A stretch of DNA of 7,002 nt from assembly GCA_950075905.1 (NCBI GenBank), contig CATMVR010000259.1, forward strand, positions 1-7,002. Direction: 5' to 3'. Of the stretch, positions 1 through 6,813 are shown piece by piece. The DNA comes from an uncultured Persicitalea sp. Lineage in GTDB: Bacteria; Bacteroidota; Bacteroidia; Cytophagales; Spirosomataceae. The translations under genes were made by a program, and so were the position numbers. Positions within the stretch are counted from its first letter, which is position 1. Every line of letters begins with the position of its first letter. The notes under the pieces are model-generated. The model did no database searches. It saw only the letters and a program-made list of their open reading frames with translations, and had not been told where the DNA came from.

Positions 1-158
1 CAGGATGTGCTGGAAAAATTGTTCGGGTGCCGATTCGGAGATTCGGCAGCGGCGCATCCTCGCCCGCTGTACGGAGAGGCTACCTCCGGATCGCTCTAAG
101 CCTGCTAGACTCCAATCGCTGAAACCGGGGCACCCTCATTGCCGCAAAGGGAGACCGC
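1..158 (+). other. G+C-rich left edge, upstream of a small membrane protein gene
   Basis: This stretch belongs to the foreign-looking left end. The plus-strand frame beginning at base 1 stays open for 32 codons and stops with TAA at 97-99, so it could be the tail of an upstream gene, but the peptide resembles nothing I recognise and two other plus-strand frames are open over much of the same bases. No promoter, hairpin or RNA gene is evident. The only clear signal is a GGGAGA Shine-Dalgarno-type sequence at about 149-154, a few bases before the ATG at 159. That differs from the Bacteroidota genes to the right, none of which has one. Confidence 0.3.
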
Positions 159-337
159 ATGGGCAACAACTGGATCAACTTGCTGATCATCCTGCTGGCC
201 TTCGGCGGCCCGGCGCTGAGTTGGATCGTCCAGCAACTGCGAGAGAAAGCCGAACAGAAGCGCATGCGTCTGGAACTCCAACGGCGCCGCGATGAGGAAT
301 TGCGGACCGGGCGTAGCGCGGGCGACGAAGACCTCCC
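159..337 (+). CDS. Small membrane-anchored charged protein, 3' end lost at junction
   Basis: The function is unknown. The frame starts at an ATG preceded by GGGAGA. Residues 5-24 form one hydrophobic segment (W-I-N-L-L-I-I-L-L then A-F-G-G-P-A-L-S-W-I-V). A strongly charged stretch follows at about 25-52, full of R, K, E and Q and likely an amphipathic helix or short coiled coil. The predicted topology is a single-pass protein with a cytoplasmic charged tail. About 60 codons look native; after roughly residue 58-60 the same frame runs into the antisense of the dehydrogenase gene, so the later residues to a stop at 635 are spurious. From memory, short proteins of this style occur in Planctomycetota and other high-G+C bacteria, but I cannot confirm this. 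The ribosome binding site and base composition set it apart from the rest of the window. The gene itself is fairly likely; its taxon and role are not established. Confidence 0.55.
331..337. other. Junction between two unrelated DNA segments
   Basis: Left of here the sequence is G+C-rich and codes on the plus strand. Right of here it is Bacteroidota-like and codes on the minus strand. Dehydrogenase-like sequence can be followed down to the glycine codon at 335-337 and is then replaced by an arginine- and serine-rich run that is just the antisense of the charged protein gene. Both genes lose their 3' ends at the same few bases. No insertion-sequence end, target duplication, tRNA or integrase is visible, which favours an assembly chimera over transposition, though recombination cannot be excluded. 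Confidence 0.7.
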
Positions 338-1411
338 GAAGCTCCAGTCGAAGGCCAGTAGGGTATTCTTGTACTTGGCAGGAAATTTGGCATTGCTCGC
401 GTGCAGCAGGCTGGTAGGAGAGCCTTGCCCGATGTTTATCACGGGAGGCAGGTTGTCCGGCCAGGCGGGCGACCACTTACTGTTGCCGGTGCGCCAGCCA
501 AACTCGCTACCGCTGGTAGCATGTACGATGCGGGTAGGGCGATACCAGGGGGTACCAATGTCCCATTCCATGTCGGCGTCATACACAAACAAGTCGCCGG
601 TTTCGTTGAATGCCATGTCGAACGCATTGCGGTAGCCAGCACTTACGAGCTCCCACTTCTTGCCTTCGGGGTCTACGTTGGCAATCCAGCCGCCGGGGGC
701 CATACGGTCGTTGGCGTGGCCTCGTGGGTCTTTGATGAGCGGGAAAAGGTTGTCCTGCTCCCAGGTTTTGGGCAGGCGGTAGGCATCCATGTCAGGGGCA
801 TCGGTATGGTTGCCGGAGATCACGTACAGCGACTTCTTATCGGGCGACAGAATGATACTGTGCGGACCATGCTCGCCGTTACCTTCCAGTTCTTTCAGGA
901 GTGTTACCTTGTCGTACTGGTCGTCGCCATTGGTATCCTGCAGGCGGTAGAAGCCGCTGTGGCGGGGGAGGTCGGGCGTGACCCGGTTATTGACCATTAC
1001 ATAGAGGCTATTGAAAGCATACAACAGGCCGTGGGCGGTACCCATGCTTTGCTCTAAACTTCCATCACCAATTTTTAATTTCTCCACCTTGGGCGTTACA
1101 GAAGCCGACCCAATAGCCGGGATGGTGATCCGGTAAAGCACTCCGTACTGATCAGACGCAATCATACGCCCTTTGTTGTCAAAAGCCATGGCTACCCAGG
1201 ATCCCTGCCCGTTTTCGGAAGGGCTGTACAGGTGCTCGGCTTTGAAACCGGGTTGAAGCTTCAGCTTATCCGCCTTAGAGTCGTCGGGCCGGGTGTGGGT
1301 AGGGGCAAAGGGAGCTGTTTTGGTATAAAAGGCACCCATGGCCACCACGAGTCCCACGCCTACCAGAGTTTTGGTAAGAGCAGAAGTAGCAGACAAATAC
1401 TTTTTTAACAT
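335..1411 (-). CDS. PQQ-type sorbosone/glucose dehydrogenase-like protein, C-terminus missing
   Basis: Residues 1-359 look like the beta-propeller part of the sorbosone/glucose dehydrogenase-like family, often annotated as membrane-bound dehydrogenase or c-type cytochrome protein. Such proteins are thought to oxidise sugars or related alcohols outside the cytoplasm, often with PQQ. An N-terminal hydrophobic stretch at about 12-28 suggests a signal peptide or anchor; there is no lipobox cysteine. Recognisable pieces are H-G-P-H-S-I with the following propeller strand, G-Y-R-N at 259-262, the acidic D-A-D-M-E-W-D stretch at 278-284, W-Y-R-P-T-R at 289-294 and F-D-W-S-F-G at 354-359. After Gly359 the similarity ends at the junction. 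The open frame continues to base 80, but residues 360-443 are antisense of foreign DNA. Family members are usually longer, often with a C-terminal cytochrome c domain, so a large part is probably missing. The ATG at 1411 has an A/T-rich leader and no Shine-Dalgarno. It lies downstream of susD beyond a terminator, so probably has its own promoter. The substrate is unknown. Confidence 0.75.
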
Positions 1412-1521
1412 GAGTTGATTATTTAATGAATTCTAATAAGGTCTTTGGGTTTCTTGAAAAAGCGGAGAACAGCAGATACTTACTTACACAGGAGCCGACA
1501 AATCGAAAAAGGATAACTTAT
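1412..1521 (-). promoter_or_regulatory. Leader/promoter region of the dehydrogenase gene
   Basis: This spacer separates the susD terminator from the dehydrogenase start and should hold that gene's promoter if the terminator works. I see no exact Bacteroidota -7 word (TAnnTTTG). The nearest match on the minus strand is TCGATTTG at about 1501-1508, one mismatch, with TTTTTG roughly 16 bases further upstream, a slightly short spacing that overlaps the terminator U-tract. The 9-base word TTTGGGTTT (plus strand, 1444-1452) is also the core of a repeated element in the susC leader. The site assignment is weak; the region assignment rests on gene layout. Confidence 0.35.
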
Positions 1522-1568
1522 TCAAAAAGAAACGGCACACCCGCCAAAAATCAGCGGGCGTGCCGTTT
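1522..1568 (-). terminator. Intrinsic terminator after susD
   Basis: A long hairpin lies four bases or fewer beyond the susD stop. The arms are 1530-1544 and 1554-1568, 15 bp, with a 9-base loop. The one imperfect position is a G-U wobble in minus-strand RNA but an A-C mismatch in plus-strand RNA, which points to minus-strand use. In that direction the stem is followed by a UCUUUUUGA-type tract (1530 down to 1522). It should end the susCD transcript and separate the dehydrogenase gene from it. The plus-strand side also has a T-run (1566-1570), so it could act in both directions, but no plus-strand gene ends there. Confidence 0.85.
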
Positions 1569-1571
1569 TTG

Positions 1572-3083
1572 TTAAAAGTGTGGGCTCAAATCAGCCTCGG
1601 CGGCGGGTAAGCCATAGTACGGGTCAAGGTTAGTGAAAGCATCACCGGGCACAAAGCCTTCGGTAGGATAATAGTATTTTGCTTTGTCGGCCTTTACCCG
1701 GCTTCCGTAAGCGGTGATTACCTCCATGAGCCGGCCGGTACGAACCAGATCATGCAATCTTTTTGCTTCAAAAGCGAGCTCTACTCTGCGCTCCTGATAT
1801 ATGGCTGTACGCAAATCTGTCTGAGAAGAAGCCGTAGTAGCGGCAAGGCCCGCCCGGCTACGTACCTGATTCAGATAAGGAATAGCTTCACCCAGCTTGT
1901 TTTGCTCCATCAAAGCCTCCGCCAGGAACAGTAGTACTTCTGAGTAGCGATAGATAGGCCAGTTCATGCCATGATTATTGTGCAGAGAGTGCGGCTTCGC
2001 GTATTTTTTGATGTACGGAAAAGTTTTATCCTTCTGCAAAGCACCACTCAATGTTATATAGGCTACCGAGGCATCCTTACGCTTATCTCCGGCCTCATAG
2101 GCGGCAATGATATCCGGAGTAGGAATAACGTTACCTTCTCCCGTCAGGGGCTGGGGGTTCGATGTGCCTGTAATAGTAACCAGTTCGTTAGAAGCCATAG
2201 GACGAGGCATAAAACCATACAGAAAACTGCCGTTCAACCCTTGCGAGCCTTCCAAAAACTGAACTTCGAAGACTGATTCCTTATTATTTTTATTCCCATC
2301 AGTCGTCGAAAATACATTGTTATAATCAGGGATCAGGCTATACTCATTGCTGGTTACGATGGTTTTAAGTACAGCCTCAGCTTCTGCCCATTTTTTCTGA
2401 ATCATGTAGACGTTAGCCAACAGAGCTCCGGCCGATCCGGAGGTAGCCCGACCGGCTTCCTGGGCTGACTTCTTAGGTAGCAGGGTTAAAGCCTCCTGAG
2501 CATCTTTTATAATTTGAGCGTACAATTGCTCTCCGGTTGCCAGGGGTTGGGCTGAGGCACTACGCTCGGCAACAGGCTCGAGGTGGAGAGGAGCCCGGTT
2601 AAAATAACGCGCCAGTTCAAAGTAGGCAAGCGCTCTCAGAAAAAGAGCTTGTCCTTTCAGATTATTCTTTGAAGCCGCTGGTATTTCCACTCCATCGATC
2701 AGGTCCAGAATCTGATTGGTTCGGGCAATGATCTGGTAGTTTTGGCGGTACATGTTCAGAACGTTGCTATTGGTAGTAATACCATTGGCCGTTGGAACGT
2801 TAAAGTCGGCCAGGTTGCCCTGGTTTTCAGTAGCACCAAACAAAATGTTACGAACATAACGGGCATTGTCGGAATGTTGCTCAGCGAGCAGCATCGAAGT
2901 ACCATTGTGAATGGACCGCAGTGGTACATAGGCTCCATTGACGGCTTGCTGGAAATCGGCCTCCGTTTTGAAGAAAGTGGCCGAACTGAGGGCGGTCTCG
3001 GGTATCACGGTCAGGAACTCATCCGTATTGCAACTACCCAGCCCCATACTCAGGAGGCAGGTTATTAAAAGTGCTTTTTTCAT
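1572..3083 (-). CDS. SusD/RagB-family nutrient-binding outer-membrane lipoprotein
   Basis: This 503-residue protein is of normal SusD length. SusD proteins sit on the cell surface as a hinged lid on a SusC barrel and capture the ligand, typically a glycan. The N-terminus is a lipoprotein signal: M-K-K, a hydrophobic run, and lipobox L-G-S-C with Cys18 as the lipidated residue. The N-terminal SusD-like domain (about 20-225) has TPR-like helices, including the F-L-R-A-L-A-Y-F-E-L-A-R-Y-F motif typical of the family. The C-terminal SusD/RagB domain (about 290-503) includes N-Q-V-R-S-R-A-G-L and the signature E-R-R-V-E-L-A-F-E with L-V-R-T-G-R, spanning about 431-451. The tail with L-P then A-D-L-S-P resembles the usual SusD ending. 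The start codon follows an A/T-rich leader without Shine-Dalgarno. It lies 53 bases downstream of susC on the same strand and is surely cotranscribed with it; a terminator follows immediately. The ligand cannot be read from the sequence. Confidence 0.96.
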   Translation of the reverse strand: MKKALLITCLLSMGLGSCNTDEFLTVIPETALSSATFFKTEADFQQAVNGAYVPLRSIHNGTSMLLAEQHSDNARYVRNILFGATENQGNLADFNVPTANGITTNSNVLNMYRQNYQIIARTNQILDLIDGVEIPAASKNNLKGQALFLRALAYFELARYFNRAPLHLEPVAERSASAQPLATGEQLYAQIIKDAQEALTLLPKKSAQEAGRATSGSAGALLANVYMIQKKWAEAEAVLKTIVTSNEYSLIPDYNNVFSTTDGNKNNKESVFEVQFLEGSQGLNGSFLYGFMPRPMASNELVTITGTSNPQPLTGEGNVIPTPDIIAAYEAGDKRKDASVAYITLSGALQKDKTFPYIKKYAKPHSLHNNHGMNWPIYRYSEVLLFLAEALMEQNKLGEAIPYLNQVRSRAGLAATTASSQTDLRTAIYQERRVELAFEAKRLHDLVRTGRLMEVITAYGSRVKADKAKYYYPTEGFVPGDAFTNLDPYYGLPAAEADLSPHF

Positions 3084-3136
3084 TCTATGTATTATTTAGA
3101 ATTGAGAAAGTAATGTTTTATTAAACAGGCATTTGC
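3084..3136 (-). other. susC-susD intergenic spacer
   Basis: This is a 53-base A/T-rich spacer inside the operon. A small palindrome, AGGCATTTGCCT (3127-3138), overlaps the susC stop codon; its arms are only 4-5 bp and no U-run follows on the minus strand. It is too weak for a terminator. At most it might stabilise a transcript end or modulate the susC to susD ratio. Nothing else is visible. Confidence 0.4.
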
Positions 3137-6100
3137 CTAGAAATTAAGATTAATACCAATGCTTGAGGTACGTGGAACCGGATAGTTGGACAAGTCCACG
3201 CCGGGGCTCAGGTTGCCACCGTCACCCTGCCCGTTTGACTGGGCGCTGGTTTCGGGGTTAGGCCCGCCCCAGTACTTGGTAAATACCATGGCTTGTTGGA
3301 TAGACGCATACAGGCGTGCTGATCGGAAGAACTTGTTTTTTACACCAATGGTGTAGCCCAGGGTGATGTTCTTGATGGTAAAGAAAGAAGCATCTGCCAC
3401 GAAGCGGCTATTCTGCCAGTCGCGCTCGATACCCGTTACGGTACCGCCGCCCACGGTGGTTCCAAAGAAACCTTTTCCGGGGTTTTGCTCCGAGCGGAAG
3501 CGGTATTTCACTTCTTTCATCATGTTAAATACACCGTCGAGGTTGGTGGTACTGTACAGGTGACGTACCCACAGCTGGTTGCCATACGATCCGGATCCGA
3601 CAATACTCAGGTCGAAATTGCCGTATTGGAAATTGTTGGTGATACCGTAAATAAACTTAGGAAACGGACTACCCAGAATCGTCCGGTCATCATTATTGCC
3701 TCCATTAGTGAGCACACCGTCACCGTTAACATCTACAAGCTTGATACTACCTACCGTAGAACGGCCGGGTACAATGGGTGAGTTTTTCAGATCTTCGGCG
3801 TTCATATATACTCCATCAGCCAGGTGGCCATAGAACTGACCAAAAGGCTTACCCACCTGCGTAATGTGGTGCTGACCATACACCCGGTCAATACCTTCAG
3901 CTAGTGCGAGAACACGGTTGCTGTTATAGGAAATGTTGGCATTGGTGGTCCATAGAAACTTACCAGTAGTATTGCGGGAAGTCAGCGCTACTTCATGGCC
4001 CCAGAATTTGATTTCGCCGATGTTATCATTGAAGTTGCTAAACCCGGACTCCTGTGGGATCTGAACTGCGTACAGCAGATTTGTGGTATTCTTGGTATAG
4101 TAGTCGTAGCTCAGCTGGATACGGTCATTAAGTAAACCGAGATCAAAGCCCAGGTCAAGCTGGCGGGTAGTTTCCCAACCCAGATTTGAGTTAGCCAGCG
4201 AAGTAACTATGGCACCAGCAGCAACATTGTTTCCAAATACTGCATTGACAGTATTGTTAATTAAGGCGTACTGTGTGTAGTTACCAATGTTGTTATTTCC
4301 CGTAACACCGAAGCTGGCTCTCAGTTTTGCAAAGGAAATATGCTTCTGATTCTGCATGAAGTTTTCGTCTGACAGCACCCAGCCGCCGGATACAGACGGG
4401 AAGGTACCCCAGCGGTTGTCTGATCCAAAGCGCGAGGATCCGTCGCGACGAATGGAGGCTGTGAACAGGTACTTGCCTTTGTAGTTGTAAGTCAGGCGCG
4501 AAAGCAGGGAGGTCAGAGCCCACTCCTGCACACCGCTGTTGGTACCACCACGATTGACGTTGATGGCTCCCTGAATGGTAGGCAGGCGGTCGTCCGAGTA
4601 GGTATCTGCCTGAATACGGCTCGACTCCCGGCGGAAGCGCTGATTGGTATAACCACCTAAAATTTCGAAGTTATGCTGACCAAAACTCTTGGCGTAGGTA
4701 GCCAGGTTTTCGTTCAGCCAGCCAAAATCCTGAATATACTCCCGAATGGAAACGGCCGTAGTAGGCACGGGTGTATTAATGGCGCTGGTAGCCGTGGAGG
4801 GGTTGAAAAAGAAAAAGTTCTGGTTCATCAGCTCCGCGTTGATGGTCGATTTCAGATTCAGGCCCTTGATCGGGCTGTACTCTATAAAGCCATTGGAGAG
4901 GAGATTGGTGCTCGTGGTTTCGTTGATCAACTCCTCGGCGGCCCGCACCCAGTTGGCGTACGCAAAGATATTACCCGTACTCGAAGGGAAGCGGTTGAAC
5001 TTGGTCAGCTCGCCATTGTCGTCATAGATTGGCATTACCGGCCAGGTATGCAGAGCATTAAATAGGATACCCGTACCGCGGTCGCCGTCGGTTCGGGGGG
5101 TGTTGTCATACACGTACGACGGCGCAACGTTGAAGCCGATCGTGACCTTATCAGATACTTTATAGGTGGAGTTCAAACGCAACGAGTACCGCTTGTACTC
5201 GTTGTTTAGCACTACGCCCTGCTGGTTGAACACACCGGCTACCACCGCGGTATTCAAACGATCCTTGTTAGAGGTTAGGGTCAGGTTATAGCTCTGGATG
5301 GGAGCCCGTCGCAGCAGGGCGTCGTACCAGTCGTTGTTTTTCCCTTCGTACATAGAAGGATTCTGAAACTCGGCGGGTACGGGAGATCCCTGATCTTCGT
5401 AGTATTCTTTCTTAAACTGAGCAAACTCTACGGCGTCCATCATTTGGAGGCGGCCCTTCATAGGTACCACCTGCGTGCCCACAAAGCTGTTGAAACTCAC
5501 GTTAGTTTCGCCGCTTTTGCCTCTCTTGGTCGTAATCAGCACTACCCCGTTGGCGGCCCGCGAGCCGTAGAGCGACGTTGATGCGGCGTCTTTCAGGATG
5601 GTAATGTCTTCTATTTCGTCTGGGTTCAGCGAAGCGATATTGCCAGTAATGGGAAAACCATCCACTACATAAAGTGGCTCACTACCTCCCGAAACCGACA
5701 GCTGTCCCCGGATACGGATGTTCATGCCCTGGCCGGGCTTGCCGGTGGTTTGGTTGATCTGCACCCCGGCGAGGCGCCCTTGTAACTTCTGGCCTATCTG
5801 CGATACCGGGATGTCCATCAGCTCTTTGCCGGAAATTGTCTGAACCGCCCCGGTCACTTCTTTCTTTGTCTGGCTACCGTAGCCTACTACAATCACTTCG
5901 GAAAGGGACTTGGTGTCGGTAGACATCCGGATGTCAATTACCGACCTACCGTTGATGGCTTCTTCAATAGTCAGAAAACCTACGTAGGAAAATACCAGCG
6001 TACCGCTGCTGGATGGAATGGTCAGGGTGTATTCTCCCGAAGCATTAGTGGTAGTACCGGTTGTGGAACCTTTGAGCACCACACTCACGCCCGGCAGGGC

Positions 6101-6289
6101 GGTGCCGGCATCGTCTGTTACCTTACCGGAGATGGCTGCTGCCCGCGGGGCGGCAGTGAGGATAGTGGCAAAACTTTGCGTTGAGAACAGAACGAAAAGT
6201 GTCAGGCAGAGCAGTGAGGGGAGCAACCTCCCCGATTTTTGCAATAGTGTACCGATGCTGCCAATTTTCAATTGTAGCGATTTGTTCAT
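3137..6289 (-). CDS. SusC/RagA-family TonB-linked outer-membrane transporter
   Basis: This 1050-residue transporter should import a ligand captured by its SusD partner across the outer membrane, powered by TonB-ExbBD. I chose the ATG at 6289 because it places a good signal peptide at the start: M-N-K, basic residues, then a hydrophobic core ending near F-A at 40-41. The frame is open to an ATG at 6400, but that start lies inside a hairpin and adds 37 unlikely residues. Domains in order are: carboxypeptidase-regulatory-like domain at 53-122; linker with the SusC-typical V-I-V-V-G-Y-G at 132-138; plug at about 145-257 with R-I-R-G (192-195), Y-V-V-D-G (207-211), L-K-D-A-A-S (232-237) and L-Y-G-S-R-A-A-N-G (240-248); then a beta-barrel to the C-terminus, which ends in phenylalanine as Bam-assembled barrels do. 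There is no N-terminal STN domain, so transenvelope sigma-factor signalling is not expected. The frame is intact. susD follows after 53 bases. The substrate is unknown, although the neighbouring ThuA and sugar dehydrogenase genes suggest a carbohydrate. Confidence 0.96.
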   Translation of the reverse strand: MNKSLQLKIGSIGTLLQKSGRLLPSLLCLTLFVLFSTQSFATILTAAPRAAAISGKVTDDAGTALPGVSVVLKGSTTGTTTNASGEYTLTIPSSSGTLVFSYVGFLTIEEAINGRSVIDIRMSTDTKSLSEVIVVGYGSQTKKEVTGAVQTISGKELMDIPVSQIGQKLQGRLAGVQINQTTGKPGQGMNIRIRGQLSVSGGSEPLYVVDGFPITGNIASLNPDEIEDITILKDAASTSLYGSRAANGVVLITTKRGKSGETNVSFNSFVGTQVVPMKGRLQMMDAVEFAQFKKEYYEDQGSPVPAEFQNPSMYEGKNNDWYDALLRRAPIQSYNLTLTSNKDRLNTAVVAGVFNQQGVVLNNEYKRYSLRLNSTYKVSDKVTIGFNVAPSYVYDNTPRTDGDRGTGILFNALHTWPVMPIYDDNGELTKFNRFPSSTGNIFAYANWVRAAEELINETTSTNLLSNGFIEYSPIKGLNLKSTINAELMNQNFFFFNPSTATSAINTPVPTTAVSIREYIQDFGWLNENLATYAKSFGQHNFEILGGYTNQRFRRESSRIQADTYSDDRLPTIQGAINVNRGGTNSGVQEWALTSLLSRLTYNYKGKYLFTASIRRDGSSRFGSDNRWGTFPSVSGGWVLSDENFMQNQKHISFAKLRASFGVTGNNNIGNYTQYALINNTVNAVFGNNVAAGAIVTSLANSNLGWETTRQLDLGFDLGLLNDRIQLSYDYYTKNTTNLLYAVQIPQESGFSNFNDNIGEIKFWGHEVALTSRNTTGKFLWTTNANISYNSNRVLALAEGIDRVYGQHHITQVGKPFGQFYGHLADGVYMNAEDLKNSPIVPGRSTVGSIKLVDVNGDGVLTNGGNNDDRTILGSPFPKFIYGITNNFQYGNFDLSIVGSGSYGNQLWVRHLYSTTNLDGVFNMMKEVKYRFRSEQNPGKGFFGTTVGGGTVTGIERDWQNSRFVADASFFTIKNITLGYTIGVKNKFFRSARLYASIQQAMVFTKYWGGPNPETSAQSNGQGDGGNLSPGVDLSNYPVPRTSSIGINLNF

Positions 6290-6379
6290 AATTTTAAGGG
6301 TTTTATTGTTAAATAGGTAAAACATGGCACTCCCGTATTGCTCTCCCCAGAATAATACAAGAATATAGAGTGTTAATCT

Positions 6380-6419
6380 AGTCCGGTAGTGGTGGTACAC
6401 TATCGGACTTTTATTTTTT
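6380..6419 (+). terminator. Intrinsic-terminator-like hairpin on the plus strand in the susC leader
   Basis: The arms AGTCCGGTAGTG (6380-6391) and CACTATCGGACT (6398-6409) pair over 12 bp with a 6-base loop. The single imperfect pair is G-U in plus-strand RNA but A-C in minus-strand RNA. A run TTTTATTTTTT follows on the plus strand, whereas the minus-strand side is followed by mixed sequence. Both signs point to plus-strand use, yet no plus-strand gene lies upstream. It may stop antisense transcription or end an undetected small RNA; alternatively the dyad may act as a DNA operator or leader stem for susC. Confidence 0.6.
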
Positions 6420-6421
6420 CA

Positions 6422-6436
6422 TATTTTTTGGGTTTA
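6422..6436 (-). repeat. 15-base direct repeat, susC-proximal copy
   Basis: TATTTTTTGGGTTTA (plus strand; TAAACCCAAAAAATA in the direction of transcription) is identical to 6707-6721. This copy lies about 133 bases before the susC start and directly beside the plus-oriented hairpin. It could be a regulator-binding site. The T-rich composition makes a partly fortuitous match possible. Confidence 0.6.
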
Positions 6437-6463
6437 GGTTTGTTTAAAAAATGTAGCGTTTTT

Positions 6464-6486
6464 TTAGGTATTAGGTTAGGTTTAGG
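6464..6486. repeat. Degenerate TTAGG tandem units
   Basis: The plus strand reads TTAGG, TA, TTAGG, TTAGG, TTTAGG in a row, with a further TTAGG at 6434-6438 inside a TTTAGGTTT context. On the transcript strand these are CCTAA units. The short period and irregular spacing suggest low-complexity leader sequence or clustered binding sites. The resemblance to telomere repeats is presumably coincidental. Confidence 0.5.
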
Positions 6487-6548
6487 AATAGTCAACAGGA
6501 AAAAGCGGACATCATTACAGACTCTTCATCGGAGCCAAAATGCACGCA

Positions 6549-6585
6549 AATAAATGGATTTGATGATACAAATCAGTCATTTATT
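6549..6585. repeat. Long inverted repeat in the susC leader
   Basis: AATAAATG and GATTTG (6549-6562) pair with CAAATC (6569-6574) and CATTTATT (6578-6585). This gives 14 bp of perfect complementarity interrupted only by a 3-base bulge (AGT, 6575-6577) around a 6-base loop (ATGATA). It lies just downstream of the promoter-like word on the minus strand, so it would form a stem near the 5' end of the susCD transcript or serve as a DNA operator. It has no adjacent U-run and is not terminator-like. Confidence 0.6.
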
Positions 6586-6607
6586 CACATTTAAAATTTA
6601 CTGAGTG

Positions 6608-6615
6608 CAAATCTA
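6608..6615 (-). promoter_or_regulatory. Candidate Bacteroidota -7 promoter element for susCD
   Basis: The minus strand reads TAGATTTG, an exact match to the Bacteroidota housekeeping -7 consensus TAnnTTTG. No good TTTG -33 element is present at the expected distance upstream, only GTTA-like sequence, so it may need an activator. A start near 6602 would give a leader of roughly 310 bases before susC. An 8-base word with two free positions can occur by chance in A/T-rich DNA. Confidence 0.35.
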
Positions 6616-6706
6616 GAAACCTGATACTCTTAACTATCCTATACTGTCACAGGGATATTCTTATTGTGCTGGTATTCCTGATTAAATCCTATATAAATTT
6701 AGATAT

Positions 6707-6721
6707 TATTTTTTGGGTTTA
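6707..6721 (-). repeat. 15-base direct repeat, thuA-proximal copy
   Basis: This is identical to 6422-6436 (TATTTTTTGGGTTTA on the plus strand). The start-to-start distance is 285 bases. This copy lies upstream of the candidate promoter element while the other lies in the presumed leader, an arrangement that could support looping or double occupancy by a regulator. Confidence 0.6.
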
Positions 6722-6740
6722 ACTTAGTTCGGGCCAAGAC

Positions 6741-6792
6741 AAAGGTTGGGCATTCAATTCTTGCTTTTTGAATCCGGGCAAACACAACCTTT
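6741..6792 (-). terminator. Possible weak terminator or stem after the ThuA gene
   Basis: The outer arms AAAGGTTG (6741-6748) and CAACCTTT (6785-6792) pair perfectly, as do the inner arms ATTCAA (6752-6757) and TTGAAT (6768-6773), separated by an asymmetric internal loop. The structure starts about 22 bases beyond the thuA stop on the minus strand. Only a short broken T-tract (CCTTTGTCTT) follows, so termination may be inefficient and some readthrough into the susC leader is possible. Confidence 0.35.
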
Positions 6793-6813
6793 CTACCGAC
6801 TAACCAGGAACAT

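Larger units (their letters stand above)
6290..6813 (-). promoter_or_regulatory. Long non-coding leader between thuA and susC
   Basis: This 524-base A/T-rich stretch has no credible coding frame on either strand. On the minus strand it should contain the end of the thuA transcript and the promoter and 5' leader of susCD. It is unusually structured: possible thuA terminator at 6741-6792, direct repeat copies at 6707-6721 and 6422-6436, promoter-like word at 6608-6615, inverted repeat at 6549-6585, TTAGG-like run at 6464-6486 and a plus-oriented terminator-like hairpin at 6380-6419. An imperfect dyad at 6635-6657 (TATCC and CTGT pairing with ACAG and GGATA around a central C, with an unpaired TATA) lies just upstream of the promoter word and could be an operator. 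No tRNA, known riboswitch or CRISPR repeat is recognisable. Confidence 0.7.

Noticed and set aside
80..334. C-terminal part of the 443-residue minus-strand open frame
   Set aside because: It is only the antisense of the G+C-rich plus-strand gene; similarity to the dehydrogenase family stops at Gly359 (bases 335-337).
320..345. Insertion-sequence or integron boundary at the left junction
   Set aside because: No terminal inverted repeat, target-site duplication, transposase, integrase or attC-like structure is visible on either side.
401..1057. 218-codon plus-strand open frame opposite the dehydrogenase gene
   Set aside because: It lies antisense to clearly conserved dehydrogenase motifs, has no ribosome binding site and no recognisable domain.
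3127..3138. Palindrome AGGCATTTGCCT as a terminator between susC and susD
   Set aside because: The stem is only 4-5 bp and has no following U-run, and SusC and SusD normally need coexpression.
4673..5065. Plus-strand open frames of 93-130 codons within susC
   Set aside because: They lie opposite the conserved SusC barrel frame; long antisense frames are expected in a gene of this composition.
6290..6400. N-terminal extension of SusC from an ATG at 6400
   Set aside because: The start lies inside a hairpin and would put 37 residues before a good signal peptide that begins at the ATG at 6289.
6434..6486. TTAGG-like units as a real telomere or linear-replicon end
   Set aside because: The run is short, irregular and internal, and is surrounded by ordinary bacterial genes on both sides.
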